A stretch of DNA of 64,000 bases from Brucella tritici (lineage in GTDB: Bacteria > Pseudomonadota > Alphaproteobacteria > Rhizobiales > Rhizobiaceae): positions 1-64,000 of the forward strand of contig NZ_WBWA01000003.1 in NCBI RefSeq assembly GCF_008932295.1, given 5' to 3'. The translations under genes and the position numbers were made by a program. This document shows positions 1 to 11,000 of the stretch, one piece after another (the first letter of the stretch is position 1; every line of letters begins with the position of its first letter). The notes under the pieces are model-generated. The model was not told the origin of the DNA. It was given only the letters and a program-made list of their open reading frames with translations, and did no database searches.

Positions 1-60
1 ACCAAGCTCGGGCTGATCTCGTTCCTGAAGGAACATCGACGCCTACACTACGCTTCATGA
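1..60 (+). CDS. Group II intron reverse transcriptase/maturase, C-terminal end (partial)
   Basis: Frame 1 is open from the window edge and ends in a TGA at 58-60. It gives the last 19 residues of a protein (ending HRRLHYAS). The stop lies immediately before the domain V hairpin, where intron-encoded reverse transcriptases often end. The fragment is too short to classify on its own, so the call rests on its position inside the intron. The rest of the gene is outside the window. Confidence 0.45.
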   Translation, partial: TKLGLISFLKEHRRLHYAS

Positions 61-127
61 ACCGCCGTATACGGAACCGTACGTACGGTGGTGTGGGGGG
101 AGGGCCTAAAATGCCCTCCTACCCGAT
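1..127 (+). mobile_element. Group II intron, 3' end (domains V and VI)
   Basis: From about position 58 the sequence can form a domain V-like hairpin: ACCGCCGTATACG, a GAAC loop, then CGTACGTACGGTGGT with a small bulge. A second hairpin follows, GGAGGGC / GCCCTCC, with an unpaired A just before the end (CTACCCGAT, to 127), as in domain VI with its branch-point A. The CGC in the first strand of domain V, where most classes have AGC, suggests the bacterial class C type. The intron body lies left of the window. The right boundary near 127 touches the gyrB terminator. I inferred the fold by eye. Confidence 0.75.
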
Positions 128-167
128 CAAAACCCCGAGAGGCTATCCAGCCTTTCGGGGTTTTTCT
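128..167 (-). terminator. gyrB terminator
   Basis: AAAACCCCGA...TCGGGGTTTTT forms a GC-rich hairpin about 10 bases after the gyrB stop. It has a further inner GGCT/AGCC pairing and T tracts on both strands. It directly adjoins the group II intron end. Confidence 0.85.
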
Positions 168-170
168 TTA

Positions 171-2663
<2,493 letters not shown>

Positions 2664-2684
2664 TCACGCGACAAACATGGCTTT

Positions 2685-2713
2685 AATATAGGTGCTAAAG
2701 GCTTTTTTTCCAA
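2685..2713 (-). promoter_or_regulatory. Candidate gyrB sigma-70 promoter
   Basis: On the minus strand TTGGAA is followed after 17 bases by TATATT. This lies about 75 bases upstream of the gyrB start codon, with an A tract within the spacer. I found it by inspection only. Confidence 0.5.
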
Positions 2714-2864
2714 ATTCTGGCGGTAAATTTGCCGGGGATTCCGGCAGTCTGTCCGTATCAGGGCGATATGGGCGCCGCATGGCTTCTGGAACCGCCACAA
2801 TTGACGCTTATATCCAGTTTGACGGGCGCGCTCCGGACCTGTTCTATGACGAAAGGAACGCTTG

Positions 2865-4259
2865 ATGGAAATTGTGAACGCCATGAGCGAAAGACCGGGT
2901 CCATTCGTGCCGCCTGCACCGCGCCCGCGCGAAAAGCCGGTCGGGCGCTTCGAGATGATGCGTGTCGTCTACAAAAACCCGCTCGAGCTATGGGGCGAGC
3001 CATCCTACAATGAACGGTGGATTTCTGTCAGTTGGTTCGGCCTCAAGACGATCATCGCCAACGATCCCGGATTGATCCGCCATGTGCTGGTGGATAATGC
3101 CGCCAATTATCCGATGTCCGCCATCCGCCAGCGCGTGCTGCGTCCGCTGCTGCGCGACGGTCTCCTGACGGCTGAGGGGCAGGTGTGGAAGCGCTCGCGT
3201 AAAGCCATGGCTCCGGTCTTCACGCCGCGCCACATTGGTGGTTTTGCGGAAGCGATGCGCGACCGTTCACGCCTGTTCGTGGAGCGCTATAAGACCAGCG
3301 GCATGATCACAGATGTCGCCCATGACATGACGCTCCTGACCTATGATATTCTGGCCGAGACGCTGTTCTCGGGAGAGATCGCGGGCGATCCAAATGATTT
3401 CGCACACCAAATCGACAAGCTGTTCGAGACCATGGGACGGGTCGATCCGTTCGACCTTCTGGGACTGCCCGACTGGTTGCCGCGCCTCACGCGGTTGCGC
3501 GGACAGCAATCGCTGGGTTTCTTCCGGGCGCTTGTCTCGGACACGATTGCCATGCGCAAGGCGCGTATGGACAAGGGCGAGGCGGTGCCGAGCGACTTCC
3601 TGACGCTGCTTCTGCGCGCCGAAGGCCCGGAGGGGCTTAGCCGTTCCGAGATCGAAGACAACATCATCACCTTCATTGGTGCCGGTCACGAGACGACCGC
3701 CCGCGCGCTTGGCTGGACGCTCTATCTGCTCGCGAAGGCGCCGCAAGAGCGCGACCGTATTGAACTGGAAATCGATAGCTTTTTTGCAAAAGGTGGACGA
3801 GATCTGCCGCCGCAGGAATGGCTGGCCTCGCTGCCCTTCACGCGCGCGGCTTTTGAAGAGGCGATGCGGCTTTATCCGCCTGCGCCATCGATCAATCGCG
3901 AGGCGGCGACTGATGATAAGTATGACGATCTGACAATCCCGAAGGGCGCGACCGTGCTGGTCATGCCATGGGTCATTCATCGCCATAGGCTCTACTGGGA
4001 CCAGCCGGACGCTTTCATGCCCGAACGTTTCTGGCCCGAAAACCGCGACAAGCTCGACCGCTTTCAGTATCTACCCTTCGGCGCAGGTCCACGTGTCTGC
4101 ATCGGCGCGAGTTTTGCCTTGCAGGAGGCTGTGATTGCGCTGGCGACGCTGCTCGACGGTCATCGCTTCGACGTGCTGGAGACAACAAAGCCGTGGCCGG
4201 TGCAAAAGCTCACCACGCAGCCGCAAGGCGGTTTGCCGATGAAGGTGATTAAGCGATAG
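2865..4259 (+). CDS. Cytochrome P450
   Basis: Haem-thiolate monooxygenase of 464 residues. The I-helix oxygen-activation motif GAGHETT is near residue 272, the K-helix ExxR (EAMR) at about 332-335, and the haem-binding loop FGAGPRVCIG has the ligand Cys at about 412. ATG 2865 is chosen because AAAGGA lies 7 bases upstream; a TTG directly before it is in frame but badly spaced. No N-terminal membrane anchor is obvious, so it is probably a soluble bacterial enzyme that needs separate redox partners. No ferredoxin or reductase gene is nearby. The substrate cannot be told from sequence. It ends convergently with the formaldehyde operon at a shared terminator. Confidence 0.92.
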   Translation: MEIVNAMSERPGPFVPPAPRPREKPVGRFEMMRVVYKNPLELWGEPSYNERWISVSWFGLKTIIANDPGLIRHVLVDNAANYPMSAIRQRVLRPLLRDGLLTAEGQVWKRSRKAMAPVFTPRHIGGFAEAMRDRSRLFVERYKTSGMITDVAHDMTLLTYDILAETLFSGEIAGDPNDFAHQIDKLFETMGRVDPFDLLGLPDWLPRLTRLRGQQSLGFFRALVSDTIAMRKARMDKGEAVPSDFLTLLLRAEGPEGLSRSEIEDNIITFIGAGHETTARALGWTLYLLAKAPQERDRIELEIDSFFAKGGRDLPPQEWLASLPFTRAAFEEAMRLYPPAPSINREAATDDKYDDLTIPKGATVLVMPWVIHRHRLYWDQPDAFMPERFWPENRDKLDRFQYLPFGAGPRVCIGASFALQEAVIALATLLDGHRFDVLETTKPWPVQKLTTQPQGGLPMKVIKR

Positions 4260-4262
4260 CAA

Positions 4263-4284
4263 AAAGCCCGGCCAAGCCGGGCTT
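4263..4284. terminator. Bidirectional terminator between P450 gene and fghA
   Basis: AAAGCCCGGCcaaGCCGGGCTTT is a near-perfect palindrome between two convergent stop codons (4259 and 4294), with A/T tracts on both sides. Confidence 0.85.
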
Positions 4285-4293
4285 TCGTTGTTG

Positions 4294-5136
4294 TTAGAGG
4301 CGCGCCGCATGCCAGCGCAGATGGTCATCCATGAATGTCGAAATGAAGAAATAGGAATGATCATAGCCCTCGCGCATATTGAGCGTGAGTGGAATACCAG
4401 CCTTCTTGCAGGCTTCTTCCAGCAGCCACGGGCGCAGGCCGTCATTCAGGAAACCGTCTGCGGTGCCCTGATCGACAAGAAACGCCGGAAACTTGTAGCC
4501 ATCCTCGATCAGCAGTGACGCATCATAGGGACGCCATGCGCGCTCTTCGGCCCCGAGATATTTTTCCAGTGCTGGCGTCGACCATCCGGCGGTCGACGGC
4601 TGCACGATGGGTGCGAAAGCCGAGGCCGATTTGAACCGGTCGGGATTTTTCAGCGCAATCGTCAGCGCCCCATGGCCGCCCATGGAATGGCCGGTAATGG
4701 CCTGCCGCGCCATATCGAGCGGAAATTCAGCCGCAACCAGATCGGTCAGTTCCTGCGTGATATAGCTGTACATCTGGTAGTTCTTGGCGAAAGGCTCCTG
4801 CGTTGCATCGACATAAAAGCCTGCACCCTTGCCGAACTGCCAGTTATCCGGCTCATCCGGTACGTCATCACCGCGTGGGCTCGTATCGGGGCAAATAACG
4901 GCAATTCCCAGTTCTGCGGCCAATTGCCGATATTCGCCTTTGTCCATCACGTTTTGATGTGTGCAGGTCAGTCCGGACAGGTACCAGAGCACTGGCACCG
5001 GTCCGTTTGCAGCCTGTGGCGGCAGGAAGACGGCAAAGGTCATGTCGCACTGGGTGGTTTCGCTTTTGTGCCGATAGACGCCTTGCGTTCCGCCAAAGCA
5101 CTTCGCAGTCGAAATCGTTTCCAGGGTCGTTGTCAT
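4294..5136 (-). CDS. fghA: S-formylglutathione hydrolase
   Basis: Hydrolyses S-formylglutathione to formate and glutathione, the second step of glutathione-dependent formaldehyde oxidation. The 280-residue esterase-D-type alpha/beta hydrolase has the nucleophile elbow GHSMGG (Ser151). The other likely triad residues are Asp227 (DQGTADGF) and His260 (EGYDHSYFF). SGLTCTHQN near residue 54 is the usual oxyanion-side motif. It is the last gene of the frmR-frmA unit, 39 bases after the DUF1345 gene. Also called frmB. Confidence 0.95.
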   Translation of the reverse strand: MTTTLETISTAKCFGGTQGVYRHKSETTQCDMTFAVFLPPQAANGPVPVLWYLSGLTCTHQNVMDKGEYRQLAAELGIAVICPDTSPRGDDVPDEPDNWQFGKGAGFYVDATQEPFAKNYQMYSYITQELTDLVAAEFPLDMARQAITGHSMGGHGALTIALKNPDRFKSASAFAPIVQPSTAGWSTPALEKYLGAEERAWRPYDASLLIEDGYKFPAFLVDQGTADGFLNDGLRPWLLEEACKKAGIPLTLNMREGYDHSYFFISTFMDDHLRWHAARL

Positions 5137-5175
5137 AAGAATTCCAGTTCCTGATTTGGCGCAGATTGGGCAACA

Positions 5176-5832
5176 TCAGCTGCCGAGCGCTACGGCGGCA
5201 TTGACCGCTGCCGCGACGAGAATGGTGTTGAAGAAATAGGATACCACGCTGTGCATCAGCGTCAGCCGCCGCATGGTGGTGGTGGTGACGCTCGTATCCG
5301 ATGTTTGCGCGGTCATGCCGATGACATAGGCGTAATAGGCGAAGTCCCAACCCGATGGTTCCGGCGTGCCGGGAAAGTCGAAGCCGCCGCGATAGCGGCT
5401 GGCATGGCTGCTGTCGTCGCCAGCCGGATCACGGGGCTGCCAATAGGCATGGGCGTAGTGAATGGCCGTCAGCATGTGAATGGTTGCCCAGCCGAGCGGC
5501 ACCGATGCAAGCGTGGTCACCAGCGTGAAACTGTCGGCCTGCGGGTGCCTGTTGACCACGATGAACAGCGACACAACCGCCACGATGACAGTTGCGAAAG
5601 TCACCAGAAAGATGATCCATGCCGGCTCATCGGTGCTGGCCGCGTGCTTTTTGAGAAATGCCGCCGTGAGCTTCGGCATGACTGTCAAAGTGAGCGCCAG
5701 ATAAAGCACGAAGAATGTGTTTGCGCCAATGACCGGCGCAAGCGGGCTTTTCAGAAGCCAGGAGACGATAAAGGCTGCCGCGCCGCCGATAGCCGCAAGA
5801 TAGAAGGACATATGGCGGCGCAGCAGGAACAT
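5176..5832 (-). CDS. DUF1345 family membrane protein
   Basis: A 218-residue integral membrane protein with about five hydrophobic segments: two near the N-terminus, others near residues 70-95 and 110-125, and one at the C-terminus. It also has the motif GWDFAYYAYVIGMTAQTSD typical of DUF1345. The function of the family is not established. The start codon overlaps the stop of the upstream acetyltransferase by one base (TAATG), so the two are almost certainly translationally coupled. It lies between the acetyltransferase and fghA in the formaldehyde operon, so it may share that regulation. A role in formaldehyde tolerance is inference only. Confidence 0.85.
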   Translation of the reverse strand: MFLLRRHMSFYLAAIGGAAAFIVSWLLKSPLAPVIGANTFFVLYLALTLTVMPKLTAAFLKKHAASTDEPAWIIFLVTFATVIVAVVSLFIVVNRHPQADSFTLVTTLASVPLGWATIHMLTAIHYAHAYWQPRDPAGDDSSHASRYRGGFDFPGTPEPSGWDFAYYAYVIGMTAQTSDTSVTTTTMRRLTLMHSVVSYFFNTILVAAAVNAAVALGS

Positions 5833-6305
5833 TAGTTGCTCTTTCTTTGCCGTTGCAGCCGCATGTCCACATGCGGGATGCCGTCTTCCAGATATTCGTC
5901 CGAAATCGCTTCGAAACCAAACGAGCCATAGAATTTCTGCAAATGACTCTGGCCACCCAGTTCGATGGCGATGCCGGGAAAGCGCTCTTCCGAAAAAGCA
6001 ATTGCTTCCTGCATCAGCCTTCGGCCGAGCTGGTAGCCCCGGTAATCCGGGGCCACGACCACACGTCCGATCTTGGCGGGTTTGCCTTCGCTTTCCGGCG
6101 GCAGAACCCGCAATGCTGCTGCGAGTTCGTCGCCATCAAGAATGCGCAGGTGGTAAGCGCCAATGTCCTTGCCGTCGATTTCCGGATAGGGGCATTCCTG
6201 CTCCACCACAAAAATATCCACGCGCAATTTCAGCAGCGCATAAAGTGCGCGCGGGGTAAAATCGTCCAGCTCGTCCCAGCGGGATATCAGCGTCTTTTCG
6301 CTCAT
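5832..6305 (-). CDS. elaA: ElaA-type GNAT N-acetyltransferase
   Basis: 157-residue GNAT protein resembling E. coli ElaA. It has the N-terminal ALYALLKLRVDIFVVEQ..PY.E.DG..D..A.HL pattern, the acetyl-CoA binding segment IGRVVVAPDYRGYQLGRRLM (near residues 82-102) and a C-terminal HVDM motif. Its acceptor substrate is unknown. Start and stop overlap by one base with both neighbours (TGATG with frmA, TAATG with the DUF1345 gene), which places it firmly in the frmR operon. Confidence 0.88.
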   Translation of the reverse strand: MSEKTLISRWDELDDFTPRALYALLKLRVDIFVVEQECPYPEIDGKDIGAYHLRILDGDELAAALRVLPPESEGKPAKIGRVVVAPDYRGYQLGRRLMQEAIAFSEERFPGIAIELGGQSHLQKFYGSFGFEAISDEYLEDGIPHVDMRLQRQRKSN

Positions 6306-7417
6306 CAGTAAACAATCACCGAACGGATCGACTTGCCTTCATGCATCAGGTCGAAAGCCGTGTTGATTTCATCCAGCGGCATGGTGTGGGTGATCAGATC
6401 GTCAATGTTGATCTTGCCGTCCATATACCAGTCGACAATCTTCGGCACGTCGGTGCGACCGCGCGCGCCACCGAAGGCGGTGCCTTTCCAGACGCGGCCC
6501 GTGACCAGCTGGAACGGACGCGTGGCGATTTCCTTGCCTGCTTCGGCAACGCCGATGATGATGGATTCACCCCAGCCGCGATGGCAGCATTCCAGCGCCT
6601 GACGCATGACATCGGTGTTGCCGGTGGCGTCGAAGGAATAGTCTGCGCCGCCGTCGGTCAGGTCCTGAATGGCCTGCACCACCTTGTCATTACCGATCTC
6701 GCGCGGGTTGATGAAATCGGTCATGCCGAATTTCTTGGCCATCTCGACCTTGGCCGGATTGATATCCACGCCGATGATCTTGTCAGCGCCGACCATGCGT
6801 GCGCCCTGAATGACATTGAGGCCGATGCCGCCGAGGCCAAACACCACGACATTAGAACCCGGACGAACCTTTGCCGTGTAGATCACTGCGCCGATGCCAG
6901 TGGTGACGCCGCAGCCGATATAGCAGATCTTGTCGAATGGCGCGTCTTCACGCACCTTGGCGACCGCGATTTCCGGCAGAACGGTGAAGTTCGAGAAGGT
7001 CGAGCAGCCCATATAATGGAACACTTCGCCGCCATCGCAGGAGAAGCGCGTGGTCTTGTCGGGCATCAGGCCCTGGCCCTGGGTCGCGCGGATCGAGGTG
7101 CAAAGGTTCGAGCGCTGCGACAGGCATGTTTTGCACTGGCGGCATTCCGGCGTGTAGAGCGGGATCACATGATCGCCCGGCTTGACGGAGGTGACGCCTG
7201 CGCCGACTTCGCGCACGATGCCTGCACCTTCATGGCCGAGAATGGCCGGGAACTTGCCTTCGGAATCAAGACCCGACAGCGTATAGGCGTCAGTGTGGCA
7301 GACGCCGGTTGCCATGATTTCGACCAGCACTTCGCCAGCCCGTGGTCCGCCAATTTCGACGGTTTCGATGGTGAGAGGCTTCTTTGCCTCCCAGGCAACG
7401 GCTGCACGTGATTTCAT
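6305..7417 (-). CDS. frmA: S-(hydroxymethyl)glutathione dehydrogenase (class III alcohol dehydrogenase)
   Basis: Oxidises S-hydroxymethylglutathione, formed spontaneously from formaldehyde and glutathione, to S-formylglutathione using NAD. The 370-residue protein has the catalytic zinc ligands Cys40, His62 and Cys169. The structural zinc Cys cluster is 92/95/98/106, and the Rossmann motif GLGGIG is at 194-199. Full family length. It is second in the frmR operon, and the 97-base gap to frmR holds a palindromic repeat. Also called adhC or flhA in other species. Confidence 0.96.
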   Translation of the reverse strand: MKSRAAVAWEAKKPLTIETVEIGGPRAGEVLVEIMATGVCHTDAYTLSGLDSEGKFPAILGHEGAGIVREVGAGVTSVKPGDHVIPLYTPECRQCKTCLSQRSNLCTSIRATQGQGLMPDKTTRFSCDGGEVFHYMGCSTFSNFTVLPEIAVAKVREDAPFDKICYIGCGVTTGIGAVIYTAKVRPGSNVVVFGLGGIGLNVIQGARMVGADKIIGVDINPAKVEMAKKFGMTDFINPREIGNDKVVQAIQDLTDGGADYSFDATGNTDVMRQALECCHRGWGESIIIGVAEAGKEIATRPFQLVTGRVWKGTAFGGARGRTDVPKIVDWYMDGKINIDDLITHTMPLDEINTAFDLMHEGKSIRSVIVY

Positions 7418-7444
7418 GACGATGTTCCCTTCCAGTTGAACAGT

Positions 7445-7500
7445 AGAGCATTTCCAGCAAAAGTGCGAAACGGCTTTTGCATAGGGAAATACGTAAAAAC
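7445..7500 (-). repeat. Palindromic intergenic repeat, family A
   Basis: AGCATTTCC...GTGCGAAACGGCTTTTGC...GGAAATACGT, an imperfect inverted repeat also found near 53771, 57141, 62995 and elsewhere in the window. Here it lies inside the frmR-frmA operon. Transcribed, it would form a hairpin between the repressor and enzyme genes. Confidence 0.7.
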
Positions 7501-7514
7501 AAACACTTGGCGCT

Positions 7515-7805
7515 CTATTTCAGATAGGTGCGCAAAATTTGCATGATTTGATCGATCTCGGCATCCGGGTCTGTTGCGACATCCCGCACGATGGTCTCAC
7601 GCGCTTGCCCGAATGTCTCGCGGAAGTGACTTTCCAGAACTTCCGCCATCAAGCCATTGGCCGCGCCGCGCAAAGCTGCAATCTGCTGCAGCAACGCTGC
7701 ACATTCCGTGCCCGCTTCCACGGCGCGTTCGAGCGCTTCCGCCTGTCCACGGATGCGGCGAAGGCGCGTCAGCGCACGCTTTTTGTCTTCCGGTGAATGC
7801 GGCAT
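7515..7805 (-). CDS. frmR: Formaldehyde-sensing repressor FrmR
   Basis: CsoR/RcnR-family repressor of 96 residues. It begins [21 protein letters not shown] and keeps the formaldehyde-reactive residues of FrmR: Pro2 and Cys35 (GTEC). His60 is also present. The metal-sensor RcnR differs at these positions. In E. coli, formaldehyde cross-links Pro2 and Cys35 and releases FrmR from DNA. It is the first gene of the operon and sits directly behind a matching operator (7834-7850), so it should autoregulate the whole unit. Close similarity to E. coli FrmR over the full length makes the call firm. Confidence 0.95.
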   Translation of the reverse strand: MPHSPEDKKRALTRLRRIRGQAEALERAVEAGTECAALLQQIAALRGAANGLMAEVLESHFRETFGQARETIVRDVATDPDAEIDQIMQILRTYLK

Positions 7806-7830
7806 GAAACCTCTCGATCTTGCGGGAAAC

Positions 7831-7855
7831 TATATACTATGGGGGAGTATGTCAA
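7831..7855 (-). promoter_or_regulatory. FrmR operator and frmR promoter
   Basis: The plus strand carries ATACT-ATGGGGG-AGTAT (7834-7850), the AT-flanked G-tract dyad used by RcnR/FrmR-type repressors. On the minus strand a TTGACA -35 box (7850-7855) overlaps one arm, and a TATAGT-like -10 follows about 15 bases later. Repressor binding would therefore block the promoter. Confidence 0.75.
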
Positions 7856-7914
7856 TCGCCCCTGAATTGGCTTTTGCAAGAATGGTTTTCTCTGCAATTG
7901 GCACTGCCCGGATT

Positions 7915-8349
7915 TTAAGCCTCAAGCCTGAGATGCAGCAGCGGATAAGGGCGTCCCTGATCATCGGTCTCCGAGCGACCTGTCTCGACAAAGCCCAGAT
8001 GGCGATAAAAGCCCACGCCTTGCGTGTTCTGCTCGTTCACATCGACGGTCAGCGCGCCGCGTTGTTTGGCGTGCGCAATCATATATTTGCCAATGCCCTT
8101 GCCGCGCTGGTCGGGCGAAATGAACAAACTGTCGATATTGTTGTCGGTCATTCCCATGAAGCCGACAGGTTTGCCGCCGTTTTCAATGACATCGACTTCC
8201 ACATTCGGCAGATATTGCTCACCGACCAGCTTTTCGAGTTCCTTGAAATCGTCGGGGCTCAGAAAGTCATGCGTGGCGCGCACGCTGGCTCGCCAGATTT
8301 CGGTGAGGACCGGGGCATCAGCCGGAATGGATTTTCGGATATGGATCAT
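7915..8349 (-). CDS. YjaB-like GNAT N-acetyltransferase
   Basis: 144-residue GNAT protein very similar in layout to E. coli YjaB. It has IRKSIPADAPVLTEIW.ASV.ATHDFL near the N-terminus, the acetyl-CoA loop DQRGKGIGKYM and the C-terminal NEQN.QGVGFYRHLGF followed by GRPYPLL. ATG 8349 (MIHIRK) is chosen because AAGGAA lies 7 bases upstream; the longer reading from 8373 has no such site. The acceptor substrate is unknown. It is divergent from hrpB. Confidence 0.88.
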   Translation of the reverse strand: MIHIRKSIPADAPVLTEIWRASVRATHDFLSPDDFKELEKLVGEQYLPNVEVDVIENGGKPVGFMGMTDNNIDSLFISPDQRGKGIGKYMIAHAKQRGALTVDVNEQNTQGVGFYRHLGFVETGRSETDDQGRPYPLLHLRLEA

Positions 8350-8404
8350 CTCTGTTCCTTGTGTGATAAGCACTGAACTGACGCATTATCTTACGGAAAT
8401 TCAT

Positions 8405-10873
8405 TTGACGAGCCTGCCCGATCTTCCCGTTACACGCATTCTACCGCAATTGGATGAGGCGATGAACGCCCATGCAAGCGCGGTGCTTGTTGCGCCGCCG
8501 GGCGCGGGCAAGACGACGCTGGTGCCGATCCATATGCTGGATGCGCAGTGGCGCGGCGATGGGCGCGGCGATGGCATGATCGTGCTTCTGGAGCCGAGGC
8601 GTCTTGCCGCCCGCGCTGCCGCGCGCCGCATGGCGCAGCTTCTGGGCGAGGAGCCGGGCGAAACGGTTGGTTACCGGATGCGTCTGGAAAGCAAGGTGTC
8701 GAGCAGGACGAAAATCCTCGTCGTCACCGAGGGTGTCTTTGCGCGGATGATCCTTGACGATCCCGACCTCAAGGGCGTGGCGGCAGTGCTGTTCGACGAG
8801 TTTCACAAGCGCAGCCTCGATGCGGATTTCGGGCTGGCGCTGGCGCTTGATGTACAGGCTGCCTTGCGCGACGATCTGAAAATTCTGGTCATGTCCGCAA
8901 CGCTCGACGGTGCGCGTGTGGCAGCCCTTCTGGGCGACGCGCCGGTGATCGAAAGCGAGGGCCGGGCTTTCCCCGTCGATATTCGTTATCGGGAACGGAA
9001 AGCCGACGAGCGCGTGGAAGACGCCATGGCGCGCAGCATTCGCGATGCGCTGGCCGACGAGACGGGCAGTATTCTGGCATTCCTGCCAGGGCAGGGCGAG
9101 ATCGAGCGCACGGTGCGCCTTCTGGAAGATCGTGTGCCAGCCCATGTGATGCTTGCGCCGCTTTACGGCGCGATGGAAGGTCGCGCTCAGGACGCGGCGA
9201 TCAAGCCTGCACCGGAAGGCAAGCGCAAGGTGGTTCTGGCGACCTCGATTGCCGAAACCTCCATCACGATTGACGGCGTGCGCGTAGTGATCGACAGCGG
9301 GCTTGCCCGTCTGCCGAAATATGAACCGGCCACCGGCCTGACGCGGCTGGAAACCGTGCGCACATCCCGCGCCAGCGCCGATCAGCGGGCGGGTCGCGCC
9401 GGGCGAACGGAGCCGGGTATCGCCATTCGTCTTTGGCATCAGGGGCAGACGGCATCACTGCCAGCTTTTTCGCCGCCCGAGATTCTGGAGGCCGATCTGT
9501 CTGGCCTCGTGCTCGACAGTGCCGCATGGGGCGTGACCGATCCGGCAACGCTGAGCTTTCTCGACGCGCCGCCGAAACCGGCGCTGAACGAAGCCCGCAC
9601 CTTGTTGCGGCGGCTCGGCGCTCTGGACGAGGCCGGGCGTCTGACCCCCGACGGCGAAGCCATGCGTCAGCTCGCCTTGCCCGCACGTCTTGCCCATATG
9701 GTGGCTGAGGCGGGCAAGCGCGGTGAAGCCTCAAAGGCTGCCGAGCTGGCTGTGCTTTTGACGGAGCGTGGGCTTGGCGGCAACGAAACCGATCTCGACA
9801 CGCGTTTTTCGCGCTTTCGCAATGATCGTTCGGACCGCGCCCAAAGGGCAAAGGGGCTGGCAAGGCGTCTTGCGGCCAATGTGCCCAATCAGGGTGCGCC
9901 CGCAGGATCAGGGATCGGTCGCATGTTGATCGACGCCTATCCCGACCGGATCGCCAGAGCGCGTGGCCAGACCGGGCAGTTTCTGTTGGCCAATGGTCGT
10001 GGCGGGGAGGTGGATAGCGCGATAAGCCTCAGCCGCGCGCCCTGGCTGGTCGTGGCGGATATGTCGGGCAAGGCAGGACGCGCGCGGGTTCTTTCGGCTG
10101 CCGAAGTATCGGAGGCGGAAATCCGGTCTGCCCTTGGCGACCGGATCGAGAGCGGACGTCAGGTTGTCTACGATCCTGAAAAGAACGCGCTCAGGGCGCG
10201 TGAAGCCGTGCGCATCGGCGCTATCGCCCTTTCGGAAAAGCCGCTGTCCGCACCATCGGGAAGTTCAGCCGACGAGGGCGTGATTGCCGCCGTGCGCGAG
10301 CATGGGCTTGGTATTCTGCCCTGGGGTAAGGAAGCCGATATTCTGCGCCGCCGTCTTGGCTGGCTTTATCGCGGGCTTGGCGATCCATGGCCATCCATGG
10401 AAGACGAGCATTTGCTGGAGACATTGGAAGACTGGCTGCTGCCCTTCCTGACCGGCGAAGCGCAGCTCGACCGCATTCCCGGCCATGTGTTGAAAAACGG
10501 CCTGATGAGCCTTGTGCCCTTCGATCTCCAGCGCAGCGTGGATCAACTTGCGCCGACGCATTTCACCGTGCCGACCGGCTCGCATATTCCGATCCGCTAC
10601 GATGCCGAAGAGCCGGTGCTCGCGGTGCGCGTGCAGGAACTGTTCGGTCTGGGCCAGCATCCGTCCATCGCCAATGGCAAGGTACCATTGTTGCTGGAAC
10701 TCCTGTCGCCAGCCCATCGCCCGATCCAGATCACCCGCGATCTGCCGGGTTTCTGGAAAGGATCATGGGCTGATGTCCGGTCCGACATGCGTGGGCGCTA
10801 TCCCAAACATGTCTGGCCGGAAGATCCGGCAAATGCGGAGGCGACTCGTCGCGCCAAGCCGCGCGGAACCTGA
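8405..10873 (+). CDS. hrpB: ATP-dependent RNA helicase HrpB
   Basis: DEAH-box helicase of 822 residues, matching the usual HrpB length of about 810-825. It has Walker A APPGAGKTTLVP (near residue 35), DEFHKRSLDADFGL in the DEAH position, SATLDG, the helicase C-terminal motifs TSIAETSITIDGV and QRAGRAGRTEPG, and the HrpB-specific C-terminal domain. The start is probably TTG 8405 (MTSLPDLPV), with GGAAA upstream. The frame stays open further upstream, but that stretch overlaps the acetyltransferase gene and is not conserved-looking. HrpB's RNA substrate is poorly known in this group. Confidence 0.93.
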   Translation: MTSLPDLPVTRILPQLDEAMNAHASAVLVAPPGAGKTTLVPIHMLDAQWRGDGRGDGMIVLLEPRRLAARAAARRMAQLLGEEPGETVGYRMRLESKVSSRTKILVVTEGVFARMILDDPDLKGVAAVLFDEFHKRSLDADFGLALALDVQAALRDDLKILVMSATLDGARVAALLGDAPVIESEGRAFPVDIRYRERKADERVEDAMARSIRDALADETGSILAFLPGQGEIERTVRLLEDRVPAHVMLAPLYGAMEGRAQDAAIKPAPEGKRKVVLATSIAETSITIDGVRVVIDSGLARLPKYEPATGLTRLETVRTSRASADQRAGRAGRTEPGIAIRLWHQGQTASLPAFSPPEILEADLSGLVLDSAAWGVTDPATLSFLDAPPKPALNEARTLLRRLGALDEAGRLTPDGEAMRQLALPARLAHMVAEAGKRGEASKAAELAVLLTERGLGGNETDLDTRFSRFRNDRSDRAQRAKGLARRLAANVPNQGAPAGSGIGRMLIDAYPDRIARARGQTGQFLLANGRGGEVDSAISLSRAPWLVVADMSGKAGRARVLSAAEVSEAEIRSALGDRIESGRQVVYDPEKNALRAREAVRIGAIALSEKPLSAPSGSSADEGVIAAVREHGLGILPWGKEADILRRRLGWLYRGLGDPWPSMEDEHLLETLEDWLLPFLTGEAQLDRIPGHVLKNGLMSLVPFDLQRSVDQLAPTHFTVPTGSHIPIRYDAEEPVLAVRVQELFGLGQHPSIANGKVPLLLELLSPAHRPIQITRDLPGFWKGSWADVRSDMRGRYPKHVWPEDPANAEATRRAKPRGT

Positions 10874-11000
10874 GATATTGGGTTCTGAGGGCCTGCAAAT
10901 GATGCTCTTCTGCGCTTCCGGTGCTCATCTATCCAAAAGTGAATTCCTCTCCGGTTCTCGAAGCCACCATTTTCGGCATGTCATAATCAAAATCGCAACA

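Noticed and set aside
8024..8404. 127-residue N-terminal extension of HrpB
   Set aside because: Overlaps the opposite acetyltransferase gene and exceeds the family length; TTG 8405 starts the conserved part.
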